Below, one piece after another: positions 54,978 through 62,474 of a DNA stretch of 64,000 nucleotides. Position numbers and translations under genes: made by a program. Source of the stretch: Actinomyces sp. HPA0247. GTDB lineage: Bacteria > Actinomycetota > Actinomycetes > Actinomycetales > Actinomycetaceae. The stretch spans positions 188,580 through 252,579 of the forward strand of contig KE150450.1 in assembly GCA_000411415.1 (NCBI GenBank), written 5' to 3'. Within the stretch, counting starts at the first letter, position 1; the number at the start of each line of letters is the position of its first letter. Under the pieces are notes generated by a model. It had not been told where the DNA came from. It did not search any database and was given only the letters and a program-made list of their open reading frames with translations.

Positions 54978-56600
54978 ATGGTCCCCGCCGACGATGAGCA
55001 CACGGACAGCACCGAGGCAGCTAGCAATACGGACAAGAAGAAGCGCGAGCCCGCGCGCCTGACATCCATGCCCGGCTGGCTGATGAAGTGGTGGAGTCCA
55101 CTCCTCGTAGCATTCATTCTATTTGCCCCGAGTCTCACCTTCGCGATCTTATGGGGAGGCCAACCTCATTGGCCGTCATCCAAAGCAATGAAACTCTGCA
55201 TGACGATTACTGGCGCAGGCCTCGCATTCTCGGCCTGGCAACAGAGAAGCCACGACAACGCAGTTCGAGACGACGACAAGCTCGATCGAGAGCGAGCAGC
55301 CGCTCAAGCGCGCGCGGAACGCGAAGAACAACGCGGCCTCGAGGAAACTCGACGCCTCGAACAAATCGAGCGAGACGAATACTGGAAGCGTCGCGAACAG
55401 ATTTACCAGCTCCTCGGATCAGAGAATCCCGGACTCCGCCTCGGAGCAGTCGCACTACTTGCAGAACTTGCCGATAAAGCCGCGCAAAGCGAACAGCTAA
55501 ACAAGACAGAACAACAACAACTTCAGCGGCACATCATCGACACTCTATGCCTCCAACTCCGCCACGAAGGAATAGACCGTAATGGCGAAGGAACTATAAG
55601 TGAACGCGCACAGATTCAGGAGGCAATTTTCGAGACGATATTGACGCGCATAGAGCTTCCTGGAGATGAATCACCATACGCAGATTGGTCAAGAGAATCC
55701 ATCAACATCACGTCGTGCGTAGTACACACCCCGGTATACATCACGAACCTCACTACACATGCCACAATAGATCTTAGCCAGTCAAAATTCTTGGGTAAAT
55801 TCGAACTTAACAACGCGAACATCCCGAAACTTATATGGGAACGAGCATATTTCATGAACGAACTCGTTACGCGAAACAATTCCACAATTGGAATTAAGTC
55901 ACTTCCACTATTTGCACCAATTAGCAGATACCTTGACACTACGTTTATTCACAATTCAGGGACGTTCAGCATTACGCTAGAGAGCTATGCAAATTGGCCC
56001 GCAGAACCCACAATATCCTTATCAAGGTGCAAGTTCACAGCGGAGGCAAGGAAAGCCAAAACCTGCACACCGCTCCAGATCTACACATCTTATAACGAAA
56101 GTACCGAAGAGAAGGCAATTGGACAAAACTTATACATTTCCGATTGCCAACTAGCAGATATCACAGTAGATGCCACATACATTCATTCCCACATTTCGAT
56201 TGTAGAAAACAGCATCACAGGCCGCGTTCAAATCGACCTTGCGGAGCAATCGAACAAAGATGGAATATTAAAAAGAACACCACACACTAGCGACAGAATA
56301 CAACTACGACACAACGTCATTTACCCAGGAGACGACGAGATGCCGATTGCAATCACAAATTACACGGATACAAACATTACTAACTTGATCAGATTCTACA
56401 ACAATCGTATTTCTAGAGACAATACACCAGAGAAATTTCACACACTTGAACACGAAATACTCATAGACAATCCGAAACCATTCCTTTTCTTGGAACAAAC
56501 ATCCGCAGGTAACGTTGCACATCGCTGGAAAACTGGTGGGGGACACGAGGATATTGACCTGTTTTCGGATTCGATCTTCAGAGCACCTCCAAAGGTATAA
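54978..56600 (+). CDS. orphan two-helix membrane protein with coiled-coil and beta-helix-like region
   Basis: A 540-residue protein. Two membrane helices (about 40-60 and 72-88) are followed by a charged coiled-coil (about 98-140), a short helical repeat (about 142-168; L-G-S-E-N-P-G-L-R-L-G-A-V-A-L-L-A-E-L-A), and from about 240 a long beta-rich region (I-N-I-T-S-C-V-V-H-T-P-V-Y-I) suggesting a right-handed beta-helix. The 5' third is GC-rich like the host; the rest is clearly AT-rich, which points to transfer. ATG 54978 has AAAGGAG upstream. It stands alone beside an IS30 element. The helical part resembles pentapeptide-type membrane proteins; function unknown. Confidence 0.7.
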   Translation: MVPADDEHTDSTEAASNTDKKKREPARLTSMPGWLMKWWSPLLVAFILFAPSLTFAILWGGQPHWPSSKAMKLCMTITGAGLAFSAWQQRSHDNAVRDDDKLDRERAAAQARAEREEQRGLEETRRLEQIERDEYWKRREQIYQLLGSENPGLRLGAVALLAELADKAAQSEQLNKTEQQQLQRHIIDTLCLQLRHEGIDRNGEGTISERAQIQEAIFETILTRIELPGDESPYADWSRESINITSCVVHTPVYITNLTTHATIDLSQSKFLGKFELNNANIPKLIWERAYFMNELVTRNNSTIGIKSLPLFAPISRYLDTTFIHNSGTFSITLESYANWPAEPTISLSRCKFTAEARKAKTCTPLQIYTSYNESTEEKAIGQNLYISDCQLADITVDATYIHSHISIVENSITGRVQIDLAEQSNKDGILKRTPHTSDRIQLRHNVIYPGDDEMPIAITNYTDTNITNLIRFYNNRISRDNTPEKFHTLEHEILIDNPKPFLFLEQTSAGNVAHRWKTGGGHEDIDLFSDSIFRAPPKV

Positions 56601-56818
56601 TTTTTGACTAGAAAGTAATTGTGCGACCGAGACAAATTGATATATAGACTTTAAGAATAACCACGTCAACACGTTGCCTGATCTCTCACCCGCAGAGAAC
56701 GCGGTAGCTGTCACTGGATTAGGACTGCATTCTCACAACCCTTGGTACTGATATTGCGCCGATTTTCCGCTTTAGTCAAACTAGACAGGAAACAATCCCC
56801 CCCTGTATATACGAAGGC
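56601..56818. other. AT-rich gap before the IS30 element
   Basis: No coding frame with a binding site and no hairpin with a T-tract is visible. Composition continues that of the upstream orphan gene. Confidence 0.4.
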
Positions 56819-57943
56819 AGTGTCATAGGGTGTAAGCAATTTTTCGTGTAGCGGTGATGCTTGTGGGAGGCTGGTTGTGGGGTGTCGTCGGATGCTTGGT
56901 GTCCAGGACCGCGCGGCGATCATGGCAGGGCTGGAGGCGGGTTTGTCTCAGGCGCGTATCGCTCGCTTGATTGGGCGTAGTCCGTCGGTGGTGTGCCGTG
57001 AGATCGCCCGCCATGCGGGCCCTGACGGGGCGTATCGGGCCGAGGAGGCCAGCAAGGCAGCCCGCGCGGCCAGGCGCCGCCCCAAGAAGCGCCTGTTGGA
57101 TCGCAATTCGGTTCTTCGCCGCCGCGTGATCTCCGATTTGTCTCAGGGGCACACGCCCCGCCAGATCAGCGGACGCCTGCGCGCCGAAGCATGTGGCACA
57201 CTGCCCACCATGGATACTTCCCCCGACGCCCAGGGCCACACGATTAGCCACGAGGCTATCTACACGTGGATCTACGCCCACCCCAAGAAGACGCTCATCG
57301 AGCACGGTATATGCTTGCCCTCGCGCAGGTGGATGCGCAAGAAACCCCCCACAGGCGGGCGCAAACCCCCCATTGTTGGGATGCGATTGATTGATGAGCG
57401 CCCCGACATTGCTGATCGGAAAATCCCGGGCAACTGGGAAGGCGACCTGATCATCGGCCAAGACGGGGCCAGCGCGTGTGCGACCCTGGTTGAGCGCACC
57501 ACCCGCTACCTGATCATCGTGGCCCTGCCCCTGGGTAGGAAAGCCGACCAGGTCTGTGATGCGCTGACCCGCCGCATCCAGGGCCTTCCTGATGGGGCGA
57601 TGCGAACACTGACCTGGGACCAAGGCCGGGAAATGGCCCGCCACCAGCGCCTGACCCGCGACACAGGCGTGGACGTGTTTTTCGCTCACCCCCACAGCCC
57701 CTGGGAGAGAGGAACCAACGAAAACACCAACCGGCTCATCCGCCGATACCTGCCCAAAGGAACCCCCATCACCAGCCACCAGCCCTACCTCGACGCCATC
57801 GCCTACGAGCTCAACAACTGCCCCAGAGCCACCCTCGGCTACCGCACCCCAACAGAAGCATTCAACGAACTCATTGCTACCACCCATTGACACCGCCGAA
57901 CATCGAGCGACGCATCAGCATCACGCCCAGACACCTTGACACT
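56819..57943. mobile_element. IS30 family insertion sequence
   Basis: About 1125 bp with one transposase gene. The imperfect ends are agtgtcatagggtgt at the left and, as reverse complement of the right end, agtgtcaaggtgt; a second shared stretch is TGATGCT inside each end. Size and gene match IS30. No clear target-site duplication is seen, so the exact ends are approximate. Confidence 0.75.
56877..57890 (+). CDS. IS30 family transposase
   Basis: The 337-residue transposase starts with a helix-turn-helix (A-G-L-E-A-G-L-S-Q-A-R-I-A-R-L-I-G-R, then V-C-R-E-I-A-R). The catalytic DDE domain follows: first Asp in N-W-E-G-D-L-I-I-G, second in L-T-W-D-Q-G-R-E-M, and Glu in G-T-N-E-N-T-N-R-L-I-R-R-Y-L-P-K-G. 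All three residues and the length are intact, so the element may be active. The start is a GTG at 56877. Confidence 0.95.
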   Translation: MGCRRMLGVQDRAAIMAGLEAGLSQARIARLIGRSPSVVCREIARHAGPDGAYRAEEASKAARAARRRPKKRLLDRNSVLRRRVISDLSQGHTPRQISGRLRAEACGTLPTMDTSPDAQGHTISHEAIYTWIYAHPKKTLIEHGICLPSRRWMRKKPPTGGRKPPIVGMRLIDERPDIADRKIPGNWEGDLIIGQDGASACATLVERTTRYLIIVALPLGRKADQVCDALTRRIQGLPDGAMRTLTWDQGREMARHQRLTRDTGVDVFFAHPHSPWERGTNENTNRLIRRYLPKGTPITSHQPYLDAIAYELNNCPRATLGYRTPTEAFNELIATTH

Positions 57944-58129
57944 CTTCAAACAACAAATTCGAGCTCATCATCCTCCTTGCACACGAGGTAGTTCTTTCAT
58001 TCTTAGTGCACACAATGCCGAGCGAACATCGTATAATCTATCGCCGACGGCTCATGACACTGCAGTACCGCCGACCACGTTATTCACAGCGTGACAGCGG
58101 GGAGCAGGAAAGGGACTGCCGATCGATCC

Positions 58130-58314
58130 TGAGCTACTCAGCCAAGCATGCCGATTACCTGCGCTGCAACACCCACAAGGACAATGCCCCGATGCGGCGC
58201 GTGGTCGAGTCCTTTGGATTTCGAGAGTGCGGCACGATCACCGTTGCCAACGGCACGGAGCGCATCGCCTACGACTGGATCAAGGACGGCTCCACCGGTG
58301 CAGCAGCCAACTAG
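58130..58314 (+). pseudogene. C-terminal remnant of a GNAT acetyltransferase
   Basis: The last about 55 residues of the frame read Y-L-R-C-N-T-H-K-D-N-A-P-M-R-R-V-V-E-S-F-G-F, then C-G-T-I and E-R-I-A-Y-D-W, a typical GNAT C-terminus (acetyl-CoA side and final strand). The preceding sequence to the IS30 end shows no GNAT N-terminal half. The gene is thus truncated, perhaps in events linked to the IS insertion. Confidence 0.75.
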
Positions 58315-58351
58315 TGCCACCTCCTCGACCACACTGACCTACCGAACAATC

Positions 58352-58457
58352 TCGCACGTAATTCCTAGACACCACAAATTTGCAATACCCCAGAAAGCAC
58401 GGAATCTCAACGTTCTGATTTCAAATTCTGAAGGACTCTTATTTGAATTACGTGCGA
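58352..58457. mobile_element. small inverted-repeat (MITE-like) element, copy B
   Basis: tcgcacgtaattc (58352-58364) is perfectly inverted as gaattacgtgcga (58445-58457). The 106-bp segment is AT-rich and shares its ends and an internal GGAAT..CAACGTT with copy A at 31346-31446. No coding capacity. Confidence 0.7.
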
Positions 58458-58470
58458 TATTCATGAAGAC

Positions 58471-58552
58471 TGCACCCGTTATGGAGCATTACACCCGGTC
58501 AGTGGGCATTACACCCGATCAGAACGGGTGCAATGCTCACTGATCGGGTGCA
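58471..58552. repeat. inward-facing cluster of GCATTRCACC units
   Basis: tgcacccg at 58471; gcattacacccggtcag at 58486; gcattacacccgatcag at 58506; then inverted cgggtgcaatgc at 58525 and ctgatcgggtgca ending 58552. The outer ends TGCACCCG/CGGGTGCA are inverted. Spacing is 20 bases between the two best units. No gene is inside. Confidence 0.7.
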
Positions 58553-58710
58553 CGGCCTCCTCGGCAACAAGCGGAAGCGAGGATACGCGTAAGGGGCAGC
58601 TCGGTCCCCGCCAACAGGTCCGGCACTACGCACCACACCATCTGCCAGAGGCCAGTCACAATGCTTCTCACCGAAGCGCCGTGAGCATCAGGCCGCAATC
58701 AAGCTTGTGC

Positions 58711-58895
58711 CTAACTGGTGTAATGCTCCCTAACTGGTGCAGGGCTGCCCGGCACGGCTCGGCTGGCATCTCGCTGGAGCAGCTATGGGGCAGGCCGCGC
58801 CACGCATGGGCTTGTTGCTACGTAGCGTTGCACCACTTAGCGCAGCATTGCACTGGGTAGTAAGCAGTGCAATGCCTTGCTATCTAGCGCATTGC
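58711..58895. repeat. further GCATTRCACC-type units and a hairpin
   Basis: ctaactggtgtaatgc at 58711 and taactggtgcagggc at 58730 repeat the same core with a different flank. gcgttgcaccacttag lies at 58825. gcattgcact (58844-58853) pairs with agtgcaatgc (58866-58875) as a 10-bp hairpin. These look like decayed relatives of the cluster at 58471. The rest of 58553-59082 shows nothing else. Confidence 0.5.
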
Positions 58896-59082
58896 TAGTG
58901 CATCAAGTGAATCGCTCCATGCTGTAGGTCTGCCGCACGCCACCGAGGCACCACAGCCGCGCCACACTCGCCGACGAACCCCGCGATCCCCAAGCCACGG
59001 CCGCCCCAAGCAACAACCCCGCACGCACACGGCACACACCGCCCCCGCGACCACAACCCCCAACAACCCCCCGCATACACGC

Positions 59083-59118
59083 GGGCGCGCGCCCGGCCAA
59101 TCAGCCGGGCGCGCGCCC
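59083..59118 (-). terminator. mdh terminator hairpin
   Basis: gggcgcgcgcccggc pairs perfectly with gccgggcgcgcgccc around a 6-base loop, 30 bases after the mdh stop. No T-tract on the minus strand. Confidence 0.7.
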
Positions 59119-59148
59119 TTCCCACCAACCGCCACGAGGGCGGTAGCC

Positions 59149-60177
<1,029 letters not shown>

Positions 60178-60338
60178 TCAGTCGCGGTGTTCTCCGCGCT
60201 CTGCCCCTAGGATACGTCGTCGGTCACAGTTCGACCCGGGCACCCAGTCCCAAGACGAGACAGCCAAACAGTGATCTGCAACATATACGTTGGGTTAGGT
60301 TCTCCCCGCTCATGCCGCCCCGCCGTAGAGTAGGGCGT

Positions 60339-61370
60339 ATGCCCGACAGCAACCCCACTGCCCCACATGAGCCCGCTTCCTCCCGGGTCCCGGCCCCTGC
60401 CTCGTCCCATATTGACGAGGCCGTGGCACACTCCCACGATCACGCGCACTCTGCGGGCGGCGGGCAGGGAGGGCACTCGCACGATCATTCCCACGCGGGG
60501 GCCTCAGCCCAGCGCTTGGGGTGGGCGCTTGCGGTGACGGGGGCCGTCGTGATCGCGGAGTTGCTCGGCGCCTTCTGGTCTGGGTCCTTGTCGCTGGCGG
60601 CGGACGCGGGACACATGGTTGTCGACGCGTCCGGCTTGGTCGTCGCCCTCGTCGCGGCACACTTGACGCGTCGCCCACGCGACGAGAAGCACACGTGGGG
60701 GTGGGCGCGCTCCGAGGTCCTGGCCGCCGCACTGCAAGCCGGCATGCTCCTTATTATCAGTGTGATGGTCGCGTGGGAGGCCGCGTGGCGTCTGGCGTCA
60801 CCGCCCAAGGTCGAGGCTGGCCCGATGCTCCTCGTCGGCGTCATCGGCCTGCTCGCGAACGTCGTCTCTCTGGCGATCCTGGCAGGCGGGCGCGACGCGA
60901 ACCTGAACATGAAGGCAGCATTCCTGGAGGTCGCGAACGACGCGCTCGGATCCCTCGCGGTGATCCTGGCGGCAGGCGCAGAGTGGGCATTCGGGTGGGC
61001 GCGCGCGGACGCGATCGCGTCGCTGCTGATCGCTGTTCTCATGGCCCCGCGCGCGCTTTCCCTCCTGAGGCGCTCCCTCGCGATCCTCATGGAGCAGACG
61101 CCCGCGACCGTGGACATCACCAAGCTGCGGGCCCACATGCTGGACGTTGACGGCGTCCTCGACGTGCACGACCTGCACGTGGCCGCCGTGTCCTCGCACC
61201 TGGTGACTGTCACCGCGCACGTCACCGTCTCTGAGGACTCGGACGGCCCCAGCCGCGACCTCATCGTCCACCAGCTGGGCGAATGCGCATGCCACCACTT
61301 CCCCATCGCGCACTCCACATTCCAGCTCGAATGCGCAAAACACCGCGAACACGAACACCTGGAGCACTAG
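60339..61370 (+). CDS. cation diffusion facilitator (CzcD/ZitB-like) metal exporter
   Basis: A 343-residue CDF protein. A His-rich N-terminus (H-S-H-D-H-A-H-S, G-H-S-H-D-H-S-H) precedes six helices (about 60-260) and a C-terminal ferredoxin-like metal-binding domain. The transport site shows D-A-G-H-M-V-V-D in helix 2 but E-V-A-N-D in helix 5, where many zinc transporters have H-x-x-x-D; the Glu form also occurs in actinobacterial members as I recall. Zinc is likely but unproven. ATG 60339 is chosen; ATG 60311 would add nine residues. Confidence 0.9.
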   Translation: MPDSNPTAPHEPASSRVPAPASSHIDEAVAHSHDHAHSAGGGQGGHSHDHSHAGASAQRLGWALAVTGAVVIAELLGAFWSGSLSLAADAGHMVVDASGLVVALVAAHLTRRPRDEKHTWGWARSEVLAAALQAGMLLIISVMVAWEAAWRLASPPKVEAGPMLLVGVIGLLANVVSLAILAGGRDANLNMKAAFLEVANDALGSLAVILAAGAEWAFGWARADAIASLLIAVLMAPRALSLLRRSLAILMEQTPATVDITKLRAHMLDVDGVLDVHDLHVAAVSSHLVTVTAHVTVSEDSDGPSRDLIVHQLGECACHHFPIAHSTFQLECAKHREHEHLEH

Positions 61371-61388
61371 CGAACACACAGGCGCCGC

Positions 61389-61417
61389 TTGACAGTCGGT
61401 CAGCGGATTTGTAGGTT
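61389..61417 (+). promoter_or_regulatory. consensus promoter for a leaderless type VII operon
   Basis: TTGACA (61389-61394), 17 bases, TAGGTT (61412-61417). The ATG at 61424 lies seven bases after the -10 box, where transcription would start, so the first mRNA is probably leaderless. Confidence 0.75.
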
Positions 61418-61423
61418 GTGACC

Positions 61424-61804
61424 ATGAGCGCAGATGTAGGTTTCACTCCGGGCAAGCTGATTGAGGCTGCCCAGGGTATTGAGGCTACTGCTGAACCTTT
61501 TGCTCAGGCAGTGGGCACCATCGGTGATGAAGTAACGTCAGCATCGGCGGGGATTAATGGCTCGTATATGGAGCCGTTGGGTAATGCACTGACTAAATGG
61601 GGCGATTCCCTGAGTGTTTTGTTTGACGACCTAGGTCGTTTGGCTGAGGCCCTGATTGCGGTTGAGCAGTCGTTTTCTGCCACTGAGGAAGAGATTATTC
61701 AGTCGTTGGTCCAGGCGGGCTCTGGGTCGGAGTCGGGCGGCGGCGATTCGTCGGGTGGCAGCGTGTTCGACGACCTGATGCAGCTGGCCCAGTCGGAGTC
61801 GTGA
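61424..61804 (+). CDS. WXG100-like type VII secretion protein
   Basis: A 126-residue helical protein with two amphipathic helices and a Ser/Gly/Asp-rich tail. The loop holds N-G-S-Y-M-E-P-L-G-N rather than W-x-G, so it is a divergent member of the WXG100/ESX-associated group; similarity rests on size, helix pattern and position. ATG 61424 is preferred because of the promoter spacing; GTG 61418 is in frame. First gene of a four-gene unit with an effector. Confidence 0.65.
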   Translation: MSADVGFTPGKLIEAAQGIEATAEPFAQAVGTIGDEVTSASAGINGSYMEPLGNALTKWGDSLSVLFDDLGRLAEALIAVEQSFSATEEEIIQSLVQAGSGSESGGGDSSGGSVFDDLMQLAQSES

Positions 61805-61817
61805 CGGAGGTTTATTG

Positions 61818-62117
61818 ATGAGTAGCGATTCGATGCTGGTCTTTGAGGAGGCTAGCGCCAACCAGATGGCTCAGGTGTTCCGTCAGCGGGTTTCGACGGT
61901 GAAGGATTTCATTCCTGACGTCGCTGATGGTGTCCATAGCGCTGTGGGTGATTGGACGGGCGAGTCTCGTAAGGCGTGCGATGAGGCGCTTAAGCGCATG
62001 GAGAAGCGCGGTGAAGAGTTGGCGGATTTGCTGACGGCGGCAGCTGATGCGATGGAGAAGATCCTGGCGGAGGGTCAGCACGCTGAGTCTAAAGCGTTTG
62101 CGTGCATCGACAGTTAA
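61818..62117 (+). CDS. WXG100 family protein
   Basis: A 99-residue helical hairpin. The W-T-G at 46-48 marks the turn between two helices, with E-A-L-K-R-M-E-K-R-G after it, the size and shape of ESAT-6-like proteins that are secreted as dimers by type VII systems. GGAGG lies seven bases before ATG 61818. It is 13 bp after the preceding gene. Confidence 0.8.
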   Translation: MSSDSMLVFEEASANQMAQVFRQRVSTVKDFIPDVADGVHSAVGDWTGESRKACDEALKRMEKRGEELADLLTAAADAMEKILAEGQHAESKAFACIDS

Positions 62118-62129
62118 GGATTGGCAATC

Positions 62130-62468
62130 GTGAGTGATTTCAAGGTCGACATGGAGGCCATGTCCTCGTTCGTACAGTCATTGTCCTCGTTTGAGGAGGC
62201 GGCCAAGGAGTACGACGTGGAGGACTGGGTTCCCAACTCGGGGATGCTGGAGAATCCTGACGTGTGGGATCGCACGGACGCGTTCCAGGACACGTGGGAA
62301 AAGGGAACGAACGACTTGCGTGATGAGATCAAGGCTGCCTCCAGTGCGGTCAGTGGCGCTTTGGGCGCTTATAGCGAGTACATGGAGAAGGCTAAAGAGC
62401 ACATGGCTAAGGTTGAGCAGGCGGCGAACGCGCTGGGGCAGTCTCCCGTCGTTGGTTCGGGGGCGTGA
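62130..62468 (+). CDS. WXG100-like/effector-partner helical protein
   Basis: A 112-residue helical protein without a clean W-x-G; a V-W-D-R-T-D-A-F-Q-D-T-W segment lies mid-protein between helices. Such small proteins often chaperone the adjacent LXG or WXG effector. GTG 62130 has AAGGA nine bases upstream. It ends 6 bp before the effector gene starts. Confidence 0.65.
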   Translation: MSDFKVDMEAMSSFVQSLSSFEEAAKEYDVEDWVPNSGMLENPDVWDRTDAFQDTWEKGTNDLRDEIKAASSAVSGALGAYSEYMEKAKEHMAKVEQAANALGQSPVVGSGA

Positions 62469-62474
62469 TCTGAC

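Noticed and set aside
58006..58129. The upstream part of the GNAT frame as a complete gene
   Set aside because: Residues before about 58130 have no GNAT features and no ribosome binding site; only the C-terminal part is recognisable.
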